Of a DNA stretch of 64,000 bases, positions 53,708-63,683 are shown piece after piece. The notes under the pieces are model-generated. The model saw only the letters and a list, made by a program, of their open reading frames with translations. It did no database searches and had not been told where the DNA came from. The position numbers and the translations under genes are program-made. Numbering within the stretch: position 1 is the first letter of the stretch; each line of letters starts with the position of its first letter. Source of the DNA: Vibrio sp. J1-1 (lineage in GTDB: Bacteria > Pseudomonadota > Gammaproteobacteria > Enterobacterales > Vibrionaceae); the NCBI RefSeq assembly GCF_021728395.1, contig NZ_JAKKCM010000008.1:1-64000 (forward strand), in the 5' to 3' direction.

Positions 53708-54616
53708 ATGTATTATGGCTTTGATGTCGGTGGTACAAAGATTGAGTTTGGTGCATTTAACGAAAAGCTAGAGCGTGTAGCAACTGAACGTGTACCAACA
53801 CCAACGGATAACTATGAACTGTTGGTTGACACTATCGCTGAACTTATTAGTAAGTACGACGCTGAATTTGGCTGCGAAGGTACAATTGGCCTAGGTCTTC
53901 CGGGAATGGAAGACGCTGATGATGCGACCGTATTGACAGTAAATGTACCAGCTGCGAAAGGCAAACCACTACGTGCAGATCTTGAAGCGAAAATCGGTCG
54001 CTCTGTGAAGATCGAAAACGACGCAAACTGTTTCGCGCTTTCAGAAGCTTGGGATGAAGATCTACAAGGTGAACCATCTGTACTTGGTTTAATCTTGGGT
54101 ACGGGTTTTGGTGGCGGCTTTATTTACGATGGCCAAGTATTCTCCGGTCGTAACCACGTAGCGGGAGAGGTTGGCCATATGCGTCTTCCTATCGATGCAT
54201 GGTTCCACCTAGGTGACAACGCACCACTGCTTGGTTGTGGTTGCGGTAAGAAAGGTTGTCTAGATAGCTACCTATCAGGCCGAGGTTTTGAGCTGATTTA
54301 CGCGCATTACTTCGGCGAGCAGAAAAAAGCGATCGATATCATCAAAGCGTATGGCGAGGGTGAAGTTTCAGCAGTTGAACACGTTGAGCGCTTTATGGAA
54401 CTGCTAGCAATCTGTTTGGGTAACATCTTTACCGCAACAGACCCAGATGTTGTCGTGTTGGGTGGTGGTCTTTCTAACTTCGATCTCATTTACGAAGAGA
54501 TGCCAAAGCGTATTCCAAAACACCTGCTTTCTGTAGCGAAATGTCCAAAGATCATCAAAGCAAAACATGGTGACTCGGGCGGTGTTCGCGGTGCAGCGTT
54601 CCTAAACATCAAGTAA
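53708..54616 (+). CDS. nagK: N-acetylglucosamine kinase (ROK family)
   Basis: Cytoplasmic kinase of 302 aa producing GlcNAc-6-phosphate from free GlcNAc. It has [14 protein letters not shown] (phosphate 1), [13 protein letters not shown] with the catalytic Asp, [12 protein letters not shown], and the ROK zinc site in [22 protein letters not shown] precedes the ATG. Chitin-derived GlcNAc use is typical of vibrios. A strong terminator follows. Confidence 0.94.
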   Translation: MYYGFDVGGTKIEFGAFNEKLERVATERVPTPTDNYELLVDTIAELISKYDAEFGCEGTIGLGLPGMEDADDATVLTVNVPAAKGKPLRADLEAKIGRSVKIENDANCFALSEAWDEDLQGEPSVLGLILGTGFGGGFIYDGQVFSGRNHVAGEVGHMRLPIDAWFHLGDNAPLLGCGCGKKGCLDSYLSGRGFELIYAHYFGEQKKAIDIIKAYGEGEVSAVEHVERFMELLAICLGNIFTATDPDVVVLGGGLSNFDLIYEEMPKRIPKHLLSVAKCPKIIKAKHGDSGGVRGAAFLNIK

Positions 54617-54650
54617 ATAGCTAGCTTGGCTTAAGTACCCAGATTTAATA

Positions 54651-54685
54651 AAAGCCCTGTTGCGAATTGAGCAACAGGGCTTTTT
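54651..54685. terminator. Bidirectional terminator
   Basis: AAAGCCCTGTTGC (54651-54663), 7-base loop, GCAACAGGGCTTT (54671-54683), then T. It lies between nagK and the convergent DUF2960 gene. Confidence 0.92.
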
Positions 54686-54697
54686 GTTTATTGCAAC

Positions 54698-54964
54698 TTA
54701 TTTATTCTTTTTACCGACGCCCAAGTTTTCTTTTTGAGCCAGAGTGATTTTAGTAAAACCAAGCTTTTTAAAGTGGTTATCACGGTAGTTTCGAACGGCT
54801 TTGGTATCAGAAATAGCTTCAATTTGCTGTTCCATCTTTAGGTATTCAGAAATATCTATACCTTCTGCTTCAGCAACGGCTTCATGAATATTGCGATGTT
54901 GCTGGTAAGAGAACGTCAGTTCTTTGTCTTCGTTCTTGTATGTGTAAAGAATGGTGCGAGCCAT
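54698..54964 (-). CDS. DUF2960-family protein (88 aa)
   Basis: Small basic cytoplasmic protein common in Vibrio: YTYKNEDKELTFSYQQHRNIHEAVAEAEGI and MEQQIEAISDTKAVRNYRDNHFKKLGF follow the DUF2960 pattern as I recall it. Helical centre, Lys-rich C-terminus. No signal or catalytic motif. Function unknown. It sits downstream of the moeA unit, separated from it by a terminator at 55053. Confidence 0.78.
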   Translation of the reverse strand: MARTILYTYKNEDKELTFSYQQHRNIHEAVAEAEGIDISEYLKMEQQIEAISDTKAVRNYRDNHFKKLGFTKITLAQKENLGVGKKNK

Positions 54965-55052
54965 AATAATCTCTCGAATAGTGTGTTAATGCTTTCAGTG
55001 AAATTGAGCCATGCCTACCGTAAGCAGCGAAGGATAAACCTCAAACTCCACT

Positions 55053-55082
55053 AAAAACGAAAGGCCAGCACAGCTGACCTTT
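55053..55082 (-). terminator. Terminator of the tup-mob operon
   Basis: On the minus strand AAAGGTCAGC (55082-55073) pairs with GCTGGCCTTT (55069-55060, one T-G wobble/mismatch), then CGTTTTTAG. It lies 30 bases after the mobB/moeA stop and closes the leftward operon. Confidence 0.75.
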
Positions 55083-55111
55083 ATAAAATCGTTGCTAGTA
55101 ACCTATTGGGG

Positions 55112-56890
55112 CTAGATTCTGCCTTGAAGAGGGATGATTGTCACGTTTTCTCCCACTTTAACTGTATCGATAGCAGGGGATATTTCGATTAGACAATTCG
55201 CTTCACTCATCGAGCGCAAAATGCCGGAGCCTTGCTTACCTGTCGTGCGAACGGTGAGGCGGCCGGTTTCGTCTAGCTGATAGAATCCGCGGCTAAACTC
55301 AGTTCTGCCTTGGCGAGAGCGTAAGTTTTCCGTTGCAACCGCCTTGACTTTTAATGGTTGCCAGCCTTGTTCTCCCTGCATTTTTCGGATTGCTGGCTCA
55401 ACGAAGTTGATGAACGACACCATTACGGCAACAGGGTTACCCGGTAAACCAAAAAATGGCTTACTGTTTATTTGGCCAAACGCAAGTGGGCGACCAGGGC
55501 GCATGTTGATACGCCAAAAGTCAATTTGTCCCAACTTTTCCAGAGCTAACTTAATGTAGTCCGCATCACCAACAGACACGCCACCAGATGTCATTACCAT
55601 GTCTGCTTGCTGGGATGCTTGATCCAATGCTTCGATCATCTGTTGTTCATTGTCTTCCAGAATACCGAAATCCAAAATCTCACACCCGAGCTGTTCAAGC
55701 ATACCCATAATGGTAAATCGGTTTGAGTCGAAGATTGAATTAGGCTTCTGCTTGGTTCCTGGCGCTTGCACTTCGTCACCGGTTGAGAAGACTGCGACTT
55801 TGAGTTTACGAAAGACACTTGCGTGCCCGAAACCAAGAGAGGCGATCATCCCCATTTCCGGAGAGGCAAGGCGAGTACCAGATTTAAAAACGTTACTGCC
55901 AATTTCCAGATCTTCACCAGCTTGACGAACGTTCTGACCTGCTTTTATGCCTGAAGCATTAAACGTTACCTTGTCACCAGTTTGTGTAGCCTGTTCGCGC
56001 ATCACCACCGTGTCACCATTAACCGGTGTGGGTGCTCCCGTCATGATTTTAACCGCTTGCCCCATCTCCAACGGTTTATCGTAAGCATGGCCAGCGAGGA
56101 CTTCAGCCATCACTTGATAGCTATCTCGTGCAAGATCGTCACTGCGAATAGCGTAACCGTCCATTGCCGAGTTTGTGTCTTGAGGCACATTAACCGGAGA
56201 AACGATATCATTGGCTAATACTCGTCCGTAGCTGCACTCGACTTCGCAGGCTTCAACGTCAGTCAGAGGATGAACTAACGACAGAATTTTCTCCTGGCCT
56301 TGTTCCACAGATAGGAAAGCAGGGGATAAGGTGTCACAACACGCTGCTTCTTTTTCTTTCGCTTTCGGTTGTTTAGCTGCATTGACATACTGAAGAACAA
56401 ACTCTGCGATAGCATCCAGATCGTTTATGCTCATTTGTGGTAATTCGGATTCCAGCTCAACACTATCGGAGGCAATCGCAATAATGTTCTCGTCGTGAGG
56501 GTGAAGCCACGGCTTACCAACTTCCTCACGGTGAAGTTCAATTTTTGGAAAGGCGATATTTTTACAGCCTTCTACCAGAATGACGTCCAGTTGGTCTTCA
56601 TCAAAACGAGTCAACAGGTATTCGAACTCTGCCTCAGCATCCGGAGTTTCAGTCATCAAAGCAAAACGATTTCGGGACGCGATCAACATTTGCGAAGCGC
56701 CAGCTTTGCGTAATCGATAGCTGTCTTTACCTGGCTTATCGACGTCAAAATTGTGGTGCGCGTGTTTTAACATACCGATACGTAAACCCGCGTCGGTCAG
56801 TTTTGGTAACAAGGCTTCCAGTAACGTGGTTTTACCAGTACCAGAGTAAGCGGCAAAACCAAGAATAGGGATATTTAGCGAGAGTTTCAT
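55112..56890 (-). CDS. mobB/moeA: Fused MobB-MoeA (molybdopterin maturation)
   Basis: Bifunctional protein of 592 aa. Residues 1-170 are MobB-like: P-loop [17 protein letters not shown] and [25 protein letters not shown], a GTP-binding helper of MobA. Residues about 190-592 are Moe[45 protein letters not shown] and PGRPLAFG, the molybdopterin molybdotransferase that inserts molybdenum (or tungsten). A short charged linker (about 172-188, [13 protein letters not shown]) joins the two. Last gene of the leftward operon; its ATG overlaps the mobA stop by 4 bases. Confidence 0.93.
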   Translation of the reverse strand: MKLSLNIPILGFAAYSGTGKTTLLEALLPKLTDAGLRIGMLKHAHHNFDVDKPGKDSYRLRKAGASQMLIASRNRFALMTETPDAEAEFEYLLTRFDEDQLDVILVEGCKNIAFPKIELHREEVGKPWLHPHDENIIAIASDSVELESELPQMSINDLDAIAEFVLQYVNAAKQPKAKEKEAACCDTLSPAFLSVEQGQEKILSLVHPLTDVEACEVECSYGRVLANDIVSPVNVPQDTNSAMDGYAIRSDDLARDSYQVMAEVLAGHAYDKPLEMGQAVKIMTGAPTPVNGDTVVMREQATQTGDKVTFNASGIKAGQNVRQAGEDLEIGSNVFKSGTRLASPEMGMIASLGFGHASVFRKLKVAVFSTGDEVQAPGTKQKPNSIFDSNRFTIMGMLEQLGCEILDFGILEDNEQQMIEALDQASQQADMVMTSGGVSVGDADYIKLALEKLGQIDFWRINMRPGRPLAFGQINSKPFFGLPGNPVAVMVSFINFVEPAIRKMQGEQGWQPLKVKAVATENLRSRQGRTEFSRGFYQLDETGRLTVRTTGKQGSGILRSMSEANCLIEISPAIDTVKVGENVTIIPLQGRI

Positions 56891-57474
56891 GATTCTAATT
56901 GTCCAAATTGCGCCAGTTCTTGCGGAGTGTTTAAGTTGACGAAACAGTTTGGTGAGTCACTGAAATCAACGTAGCTGGTGTGACACTCTTTATAAAGCAA
57001 AATGATCTTTCTATCACCACGCTCCAAAAATGCCGTCAATTTTGGCAATACGCGTTTGTGATACATAGTGAAAACTGGTTGCTGGTGATCACCATCATGC
57101 GCGACCAAAATATCAGTGTCATCTTTGACTTCCTGACAAAAACGTTCAACTAAATCGGTATTAATTTGTGGGCTGTCACATGGAACAAATCCAACCCAAT
57201 CCGTTTGGGCGTGCACTAATCCAGCATGAATGCCACCCATCGGGCCCGGATAATCTTTGAATTGGTCACTGAAGACGAAACCAAACTGACGGTATGCGTC
57301 TTGGTTTCGATTAGCATTGATTAAAATGCTTGGTGTTTGTGGTGATAGACGTTCAATGACATGTTTAATGAGTGGCTTCTGATTTAGCTCTATCAGGCCT
57401 TTATCTTTTCCACCCATGCGGCTGGCTTGACCACCAGCTAAGATGACCCAACTAGTTTGTGTTGGTTGAAGCAT
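56887..57474 (-). CDS. mobA: Molybdenum cofactor guanylyltransferase MobA
   Basis: Nucleotidyltransferase of 195 aa that attaches GMP to molybdopterin. The signature [19 protein letters not shown] (GTP binding) starts at about residue 12, and FVPCDSPQ carries a metal-binding Asp; [12 protein letters not shown] completes the fold. The start at 57474 ([11 protein letters not shown]) lies inside the tupC 3' end, with AAGAGA as RBS. It overlaps tupC by 23 bases and mobB/moeA by 4, so uptake and cofactor genes are tightly coupled. Confidence 0.92.
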   Translation of the reverse strand: MLQPTQTSWVILAGGQASRMGGKDKGLIELNQKPLIKHVIERLSPQTPSILINANRNQDAYRQFGFVFSDQFKDYPGPMGGIHAGLVHAQTDWVGFVPCDSPQINTDLVERFCQEVKDDTDILVAHDGDHQQPVFTMYHKRVLPKLTAFLERGDRKIILLYKECHTSYVDFSDSPNCFVNLNTPQELAQFGQLES

Positions 57475-58171
57475 ATGCATTCTCTTGGGAGTTTTCTTTT
57501 GGTATGACATATAACAGTGGTGACTCTACCAAAGTCTTGTTTTTAATCCACCACTGTTTTTTACATAAATCGGTTAGCGCGTTGGTTTGATGGCTCGTGA
57601 TAACAATACTAGAGCCACGATTCAACAGATCTTTGGCCATCACGACTAATCGCTCGATCGATTCTGCGTCTAGTGAAGCACTTGGTTCATCCATCAATAA
57701 AATCGACGGCTTTAAGATCCATGCTCTTGCCATAGCAACACGCTGCTTTTCGCCACCTGACAATACAGAGATATGTTCATCGGCTAAGGTTTCCAAACCT
57801 ACCATGCGCAGCGCGTTGATAACTTGCGCTCGCTTATCTTTTGCGTTGTCGTGCTGATATTTCATGCCATAAACAACGTTTTCGTAAACGCTGCCGTCAA
57901 ATAGGTAAGGAGATTGGTGGAGATAAATGACGTCGACACGACCATTTCGGCGGGTCAGTTTCTTCAGCCAGGTATCTTTCGGCGCGGCTACAGTACCAGT
58001 TGATGCTTTTAACAGGCCAGCGAGGATTTTCAACAGTGTTGTTTTTCCGACGCCGTTATCGCCTTTTAGATAAATCGCATCGTTTGGTCCAATTGTTAGT
58101 TCGGGAATGTGGAACAGCACGCGCTCTTTAAAGCGCATGGACAATTGCTCGGCGGTAATTTTTATAGTCAT
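57452..58171 (-). CDS. tupC: Tungstate/molybdate-type ABC importer ATPase
   Basis: ABC ATPase of 239 aa: Walker [13 protein letters not shown]-loop [12 protein letters not shown], signature [14 protein letters not shown], Walker [13 protein letters not shown] and H-loop ITSHQTNAL. It lacks a C-terminal MOP oxyanion-binding domain, which ModC has, consistent with TupC. The C-terminus overlaps the mobA start. It powers the TupB channel. Confidence 0.88.
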   Translation of the reverse strand: MTIKITAEQLSMRFKERVLFHIPELTIGPNDAIYLKGDNGVGKTTLLKILAGLLKASTGTVAAPKDTWLKKLTRRNGRVDVIYLHQSPYLFDGSVYENVVYGMKYQHDNAKDKRAQVINALRMVGLETLADEHISVLSGGEKQRVAMARAWILKPSILLMDEPSASLDAESIERLVVMAKDLLNRGSSIVITSHQTNALTDLCKKQWWIKNKTLVESPLLYVIPKENSQENAYASTNTN

Positions 58172-58214
58172 AGTACGCCTCTACATAGAATAGAAAACGA
58201 GTCGATCATTAGCT

Positions 58215-58913
58215 TCATGTTCTGAGGTAGCCTTTGCCTCTCATACTCGATAGAAAGAAGTTTAGTGCTAATGCTAAGGATAGTAATACAATTCCTAATG
58301 CAACACCTTGCGCAAAAGCACCTTTACTACTTTCCATTGCGATTGCTGTCGGTATATTACGCGTCACGCCCATAATGTTGCCGCCCACCATCATCGAACA
58401 ACCGACTTCTGTAACGATTCGTGAAAAGCCTGCAATGACGGCTGCAAGTAACGGAAATCGCGTTTCCCAAATCATGGTTGCGGCGACACGCGGAAGGGAT
58501 ACCCCCAAAGTAATCGACGTTTCAATCATACGACGGTCGCTCGACTGCAGAGCACCATGCATCATCGAAACTAACACTGGAAAACAGATCAACATCTGAC
58601 CAAATATCATCGCTTTCTGCGTAAACAGCATTTGCCAGCCACCCCAAGGGCCAGCTCTCGATAAAAGCATGTACAGCAATAAACCGATGACGACGGTTGG
58701 CACGGCTTGAAGCGTATTGACGATCGACAGTAAAAACCATTTACCACGAAAATCGGTGTACGCGAGCGCAAAGGACATCAGAATCGCCGGCAATACCACT
58801 AAAGATATTGCCGTAATAGAAACGCTAAAGGAGACCGCGACGATCTCCCAAAGCTCAGCATCGAAATTCACCAGCAGCTTCAGTGCTTCTAGTGTTGTTT
58901 CAGCAAGATCCAT
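58215..58913 (-). CDS. tupB: Tungstate/molybdate-type ABC importer permease
   Basis: Inner-membrane permease of 232 aa with about six helices. The cytoplasmic EAA loop is visible as SITLGVSLPRVAATMIWETRFPLLAAVIAGF (about residues 136-166), the docking site for TupC. Sequence such as MVGGNIMGVTRNIPTAIA is typical of TupB. Starts 6 bases after the tupA stop. Confidence 0.88.
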   Translation of the reverse strand: MDLAETTLEALKLLVNFDAELWEIVAVSFSVSITAISLVVLPAILMSFALAYTDFRGKWFLLSIVNTLQAVPTVVIGLLLYMLLSRAGPWGGWQMLFTQKAMIFGQMLICFPVLVSMMHGALQSSDRRMIETSITLGVSLPRVAATMIWETRFPLLAAVIAGFSRIVTEVGCSMMVGGNIMGVTRNIPTAIAMESSKGAFAQGVALGIVLLSLALALNFFLSSMRGKGYLRT

Positions 58914-58919
58914 AATGCG

Positions 58920-59738
58920 CTATTTACTTTCCGCATTCGCCACAAACAGCGGTTTGCCGTTGAGACGAAAGCTGTTAATTAGTTCCTGCCCATGTTGGTT
59001 AACCAGCCAATCACTGAATACTTTAGCGCCTTTATGATTAATGGTTGGGTAACGTTCAGGGTTGACTAAGATCACCTGATAAGGGTTAAACAGCATTTCA
59101 TCCCCTTGGAACAGGATCTCCAGATCCAATTTGTTTTGGTATGCCAACCAAGTACCTCGGTCTGTCATTGTGTAGCCTTGCATTTCTGATGCCATGTTCA
59201 GAGTAGGGCCCATGCCTTGGCCTACACTGCGGTAGCCACCAAAGTTTGGTTCAATTTTTGTTTGCGCCCAAAACCCCATCTCTTTCTTATGTGTGCCAGA
59301 ATCATCTCCACGAGAAATAAAAGTGGCATCTTTATTTGCGATTTCTTTAAACACATCAAGAACGGTTTCGTCATCTTTGATCTCAGCTGGATCGGCTTTA
59401 GGGCCAACAATCACAAAATCGTTGTACATTAGCTTACGCGGCTGAACTCCGTATCCTTTCTCTACGAATAGGCCTTCTGCTTTAGGCGCGTGAGTCATCA
59501 CCAAATCTACATCGCCATTTTCACCCATTTTGAGTGCTTTGCCGGTACCCGCAGCAATTATGTCGACTTTATAGCCCGTCTCTTTTTCGAATTCTGGAAG
59601 CAGGTAATCCAGCAGTCCAGAGTGGTAAGTGCTGGTAGTGGTTGCTAAGCGAATGTGTTCGCCATCTTGAGAGGAAAAAGCAGAGGAACTTACTAGTGTG
59701 ATTGACGTTGCTGCCAAAGTTAGGGCAATTTTTTTCAT
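58920..59738 (-). CDS. tupA: Tungstate/molybdate-type periplasmic binding protein
   Basis: Secreted solute-binding protein of 272 aa. The signal peptide MKKIALTLAATSITLVSSSAFS is cleaved before SQDGEH. The conserved oxyanion-site start is IRLATTTSTYHSGLLDYLLPEFE, with TTTST being the TupA signature rather than the ModA pattern; FISRGDDSGTHKKE is the second conserved segment. Preceded by AAAGGAAA. The ATG at 59738 gives a proper signal peptide; the open frame upstream reaches 59822 but would bury it. First gene of the operon, transcribed from the sigma54-type promoter at 59890. Confidence 0.9.
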   Translation of the reverse strand: MKKIALTLAATSITLVSSSAFSSQDGEHIRLATTTSTYHSGLLDYLLPEFEKETGYKVDIIAAGTGKALKMGENGDVDLVMTHAPKAEGLFVEKGYGVQPRKLMYNDFVIVGPKADPAEIKDDETVLDVFKEIANKDATFISRGDDSGTHKKEMGFWAQTKIEPNFGGYRSVGQGMGPTLNMASEMQGYTMTDRGTWLAYQNKLDLEILFQGDEMLFNPYQVILVNPERYPTINHKGAKVFSDWLVNQHGQELINSFRLNGKPLFVANAESK

Positions 59739-59889
59739 TTTTATTTGTTTCCTTTCCAATGATGATTCGGTTTCTTTTACGTTTAACGCGTTAGAAGTTC
59801 CAAAGCGATCTTGATTGCTCAAATCACAAGCCTTCCTTGAGAGTCAGACTCAAAGAGTCCAACATATTGGCGACTTGGATACCCCTTAT

Positions 59890-59906
59890 AGCAAACAAGA
59901 TGCCAA
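59890..59906 (-). promoter_or_regulatory. Sigma54 (-24/-12) promoter of the tup-mob operon
   Basis: The minus strand reads TTGGCAT-CTTGT-TTGCT (59906 to 59890). Consensus is TGGCAC-N5-TTGCA/T; GG and GC are both invariant here and separated by exactly 10 bases, with one mismatch (T for C). It points at tupA, giving a start near 59879 and a leader of about 140 bases. The adjacent gene encodes a sigma54-dependent activator. Pattern matching was done by eye. Confidence 0.7.
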
Positions 59907-59975
59907 CAATATTCAACCTGAAATTGTTCTATTTATGCGCCATTTCATAGACTTGTTTGCATAAATTTTCTCACT

Positions 59976-60035
59976 GGTACAAAATGTCTCAGTTATTGAG
60001 GAGGGTACCCCTGTAGCGTTGGTACACTCTGTCCC
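59976..60035. promoter_or_regulatory. Repeated GGTAC...TGT sites, putative enhancer
   Basis: GGTACA-AAA-TGTCTC (59976-59990) and GGTACA-CTC-TGTCCC (60021-60035) are similar, and the second is a partial palindrome (GGtACA/TGTcCC). A third GGTAC lies at 60004 within GGGTACCC (spacer one base shorter to TGT). They lie about 70-130 bases upstream of the -24 box, the usual enhancer distance, and just before the activator gene itself. Confidence 0.5.
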
Positions 60036-60058
60036 ACCTGAAACCGTCTGGGGTAAAT

Positions 60059-61510
60059 ATGTCTGTGCAACCCAATATTAGTACAAAGCAACAATATAAC
60101 GCCTTTTCTGTGCTGGTCGTTGATGACGAATCAGGCATGCAAGCCATTTTAAAAAAAGCATTGGGTAAACTCTTTTCTCAGGTTGATACGGCTGGCTGCA
60201 TTGAAGAAGCAGAGCAACTAAGAAGCTCGCGCCATTATGATTTGATTCTACTCGACATTAATTTGCCCGGCCGCTCGGGAATAGAGTGGGAGGAAGCGTT
60301 TACCGATGATGAAAAAAGAGCAGATGTCATATTCATGACCGGCTATGCCGATCTTGAAACCGCGATTCGTGCACTACAGCTTGGGGCTTCAGATTTTATT
60401 CTCAAACCTTTCAATCTCGATCAAATGCTTAAATCAGTAACCCGTTGTATGGATCGTCGATTGAATGAGCGTATGCAATATGCGATGAAACGTGATTATC
60501 AACGTTACAACAGCTCGGCAATCATAGGTGGCTCAGAGAAAACACGTCAGCTTAAGTTACTTATTAACCAGTTTGCACCATCACGTGCATCGGTATTAAT
60601 TGAAGGGGAGTCGGGCACAGGGAAAGAGTTAGTTGCTCGTGGTATCCACCAGGCGAGCGGCAGAAGTGGCCCATTCGTACCCGTCAACTGCGCAGCGATA
60701 GCGCCAGAGCTATTAGAAAGTGAACTTTTTGGTCATACTTCCGGCGCGTTCACCGGTGCGAAAAAATCGCGTGAAGGTTTATTTAGAGTGGCCAATGGCG
60801 GAACGCTTTTCCTTGATGAAATCGGTGAAATGCCATTGTCGATGCAAGCATCACTTTTACGTGTGTTAGAGCAGCGTACAATCAGGCCAGTTGGCTCAGA
60901 GAAAGAAATAAGCATCGATGTCCGTGTTGTCGCCGCAACTAACCGAAATTTGCAGGAGGAAGTGAATCAGGGTAACTTCCGTAGCGATTTGTATTACCGC
61001 CTTAACGTCCTAAAGATTGAAGTGTGCCCACTTCGAGAGCGTAAAAGTGATCTCTTTGAGCTCATCCCTTTCTTCAGCAACATGTTAACCCGCGAGTTAG
61101 GAATGCCCGCCCCTAAGTGGGCGCATGAAGATATGGAAGCGATGAGCGAATACGATTGGCCAGGTAACATTCGTGAGTTAAAAAACCTGATTGAACGTTG
61201 CATCTTATTAGGTAAGCCGCCTGCTCATCATTGGCGAGAAGTAAACGGCTCGCACACCTTGCCAAATGTTTCTATGACCGTTTCACATACAGCCGAGCTT
61301 CCAACGCTTAAGGAAAGTAACGAGTTTTTAGGCGACGGTTATCCCAATAGCTGGACGCTTAAGGAAGTTGAAAAAGCGCACATTCAACAGGTGGTCACTC
61401 TACACGATGGTAACAAATCAGCGGCAGCGCGTGATTTAGGCGTGGCGCGCAAAACATTAGAGCGTAAGTATAAAGAGTGGGACGCAGAGGGTGAGGAATA
61501 TGCCAACTGA
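60059..61510 (+). CDS. Sigma54-dependent response regulator (NtrC family)
   Basis: Activator of 483 aa. A receiver domain (about 15-130; VVDDESG, phospho-Asp66 in LLDINLPG, MTGYAD, LKPFN) is followed by a AAA+ domain (about 155-390) with Walker A GESGTGKE, the sigma54 contact loop GAFTGA, Walker B LDEIGEM and R-finger region, and by a Fis-type helix-turn-helix (NKSAAARDLGVARKTLERKY). It activates sigma54-RNA polymerase on phosphorylation. The stop overlaps the start of the sensor kinase by 11 bases. Divergent from tupA; likely target is the tup-mob promoter. Confidence 0.93.
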   Translation: MSVQPNISTKQQYNAFSVLVVDDESGMQAILKKALGKLFSQVDTAGCIEEAEQLRSSRHYDLILLDINLPGRSGIEWEEAFTDDEKRADVIFMTGYADLETAIRALQLGASDFILKPFNLDQMLKSVTRCMDRRLNERMQYAMKRDYQRYNSSAIIGGSEKTRQLKLLINQFAPSRASVLIEGESGTGKELVARGIHQASGRSGPFVPVNCAAIAPELLESELFGHTSGAFTGAKKSREGLFRVANGGTLFLDEIGEMPLSMQASLLRVLEQRTIRPVGSEKEISIDVRVVAATNRNLQEEVNQGNFRSDLYYRLNVLKIEVCPLRERKSDLFELIPFFSNMLTRELGMPAPKWAHEDMEAMSEYDWPGNIRELKNLIERCILLGKPPAHHWREVNGSHTLPNVSMTVSHTAELPTLKESNEFLGDGYPNSWTLKEVEKAHIQQVVTLHDGNKSAAARDLGVARKTLERKYKEWDAEGEEYAN

Positions 61511-63542
61511 GTGGCAGCAACACAAAGGATTATCTAAGTGGACGCACCGGTTTAAAAGCATGGTGCGTTATCGGTTGTTAATTCTGACGTCAGCGCCTAT
61601 CTTTATGACGCTGCTTGCGTTGATTGCCATCACCATTTATTGGTCTATTCAATACACGTGGCAGAATGCGCTGCTTGATGTTTCCGAACGCTTGGGGGTT
61701 GCAGAAAATAGTGTCGAGCTGTTGCAACAAAAGCAAGCTAACTACGTTAGGGCGTTCGCAGATTCTTATGATTTTCACAACCGTATCAATCAAAATACGC
61801 CAGCGGAAGAGCTCCAGGCTTGGGTCTCGACTCAGAAGCATCGTTACGGGTTAGATTTTCTCTCTTTCCAACACATGAACTCAGTAGAAGACAAATTCCG
61901 CTTTATGGATTTGACTAAGCGGGAGTCGTTCTTCGATATATTGAATAAAGAAGAACTGGATCAACTTGACCCTGAACTGGCTAAACGGGCAGAGGTGCCT
62001 ATCGTGAGCGAAGACAGTGGAACGGAAAACCGCGGGTTAGTAAGCCGAACGGTTATTCCTGTGTATAGTCGTTCTAACGATTTAATCGGCTTCTTGGACG
62101 GAGGATTACTCCTCAACAACAGTACCGTGTTGGTAGACCAGATCCGCGACCTGATTTATCCCAATGTAAATGACCGATTACGACCAGTGGGTACCCTGAC
62201 ACTGTTTCTGTCTGATTTACGTGTGAGCACCAACGTACCACTAGATAGTGAGCATCGTCTTGGCAGAGCGATTGGCACCAAAGTGAGTAACGAAGTGTCT
62301 GAGCAAGTGCTAAGCAAAGGTGAGATGTGGGTAGGCCGGGCTTTCGTCTATGACGCTTGGTATATCACGGCTTACCAGCCCATTAAAGACCAGTATGATA
62401 ACGTGATTGGCATGCTATATACCGGGTATTTAATGTGGCCATTTGTGAAAGCGTATATGACGAACATCGCGGAAGTCAGTCTTATAACCCTGATGCTGCT
62501 TCTGATATCCGGAGTGATGGTGTATCGAGGTTCCCGCGATTTATTCCGACCAATTGAACGTATTCATAAGGTTGTAAAGCTGGTTCAACTGGGTAAAGAA
62601 AAGCGTATTGGACCTTTAGGGCTAAATGACGATCATGAGCTGGCACAATTGGCGAAGCAGTTCGATAACATGCTGGACGCACTGCAAGAACGAAAGATAG
62701 AGCTGAAGAATGCAGCCGCACAGTTAGAGTGTAAAGTTCAAGAACGTACGGCCAGTCTACGAGAAAAGACCCAAGAGCTAGAGTTACACATTCAGCTACT
62801 GAATCAAACCCGGGACAAATTGGTGGTTCATGAAAAGCTCTCTGCCCTCGGAGAACTTACTGCGGGCATTGCCCACGAAATCAATAACCCAACGGCGGTG
62901 ATCCTCGGCAATATCGAACTCATTCATTTTGAACTTGGTGAGGATGCGAGTCGGGTTCAAGAAGAAATTGACGCCATTCACGTGCAAATTGATCGCATTA
63001 GAAACATCACCCGTAGTTTGTTGCAATACAGCCGACAGGGTGGCGTACAAGATGAGATCACCTGGCAGCATGTCAACCCGATCATCGATGAGAGTATTAC
63101 CTTGGTTAAAACGGGAACGAAGAAGCGTGACGTTGAATTTGTTACCGACCTCCATGCTCATACTTCAGTCGAAATTAATCGCCACCATTTACTACAGATT
63201 TTGGTTAACTTACAGATGAATGCGATTCACGCCATGAACGGTAAAGGTAAGTTGGTCGTAACCAGCGATGACTGGATGGAAGGTAACGAGATCAGAGGTG
63301 CGGTTATCCACGTTGCAGACGAGGGCTGTGGTATCAAGCCAGAAAACGTGAGTCGTATTTTCTCTCCTTTCTACACAACTAAGCGTGATGGCACGGGCTT
63401 GGGGCTTTCTGTGTCTCAAAGTATTCTTAGCCAAACGGGTGGGGAGCTAAAAGTGGAGTCCGAGTGGGGCAAAGGCAGTGTATTCAGTATTTATCTGCCC
63501 AAAAAAGCTGATTTAATGCTCGAGGTCACCAACATCGCTTAA
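61500..63542 (+). CDS. Membrane sensor histidine kinase (Cache-type sensor)
   Basis: Kinase of 680 aa, cognate to the upstream regulator. TM1 is about 25-50 (LILTSAPIFMTLLALIAITIYW); the periplasmic part (about 50-320) resembles a Cache-type sensor with IPVYSRSNDLIGFLDGGLLL and WYITAYQPIKDQYDNVIGMLYTGY; TM2 is about 325-345. HAMP, a coiled coil, HisKA (GIAHEINNPTAVILGN) and HATPase (LQMNAIHAM, DEGCGIKPENV, GTGLGLSV) follow. The ATG at 61500 is preferred to a GTG three codons earlier. The ligand is unknown; a tungstate/molybdate or redox cue is plausible. Confidence 0.92.
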   Translation: MPTEWQQHKGLSKWTHRFKSMVRYRLLILTSAPIFMTLLALIAITIYWSIQYTWQNALLDVSERLGVAENSVELLQQKQANYVRAFADSYDFHNRINQNTPAEELQAWVSTQKHRYGLDFLSFQHMNSVEDKFRFMDLTKRESFFDILNKEELDQLDPELAKRAEVPIVSEDSGTENRGLVSRTVIPVYSRSNDLIGFLDGGLLLNNSTVLVDQIRDLIYPNVNDRLRPVGTLTLFLSDLRVSTNVPLDSEHRLGRAIGTKVSNEVSEQVLSKGEMWVGRAFVYDAWYITAYQPIKDQYDNVIGMLYTGYLMWPFVKAYMTNIAEVSLITLMLLLISGVMVYRGSRDLFRPIERIHKVVKLVQLGKEKRIGPLGLNDDHELAQLAKQFDNMLDALQERKIELKNAAAQLECKVQERTASLREKTQELELHIQLLNQTRDKLVVHEKLSALGELTAGIAHEINNPTAVILGNIELIHFELGEDASRVQEEIDAIHVQIDRIRNITRSLLQYSRQGGVQDEITWQHVNPIIDESITLVKTGTKKRDVEFVTDLHAHTSVEINRHHLLQILVNLQMNAIHAMNGKGKLVVTSDDWMEGNEIRGAVIHVADEGCGIKPENVSRIFSPFYTTKRDGTGLGLSVSQSILSQTGGELKVESEWGKGSVFSIYLPKKADLMLEVTNIA

Positions 63543-63683
63543 TCAGTACTGATTACTTACCGTTATATGCATAAATCAAAGGTGTTCTGAATAATTAATA
63601 AAAACAAAACTTGCAGTGTGTAGCCTTAACAAGTACCGTTGCCCGGTTTTTATAAATACACTCAAATTGCTAAGGTAAAGGTT

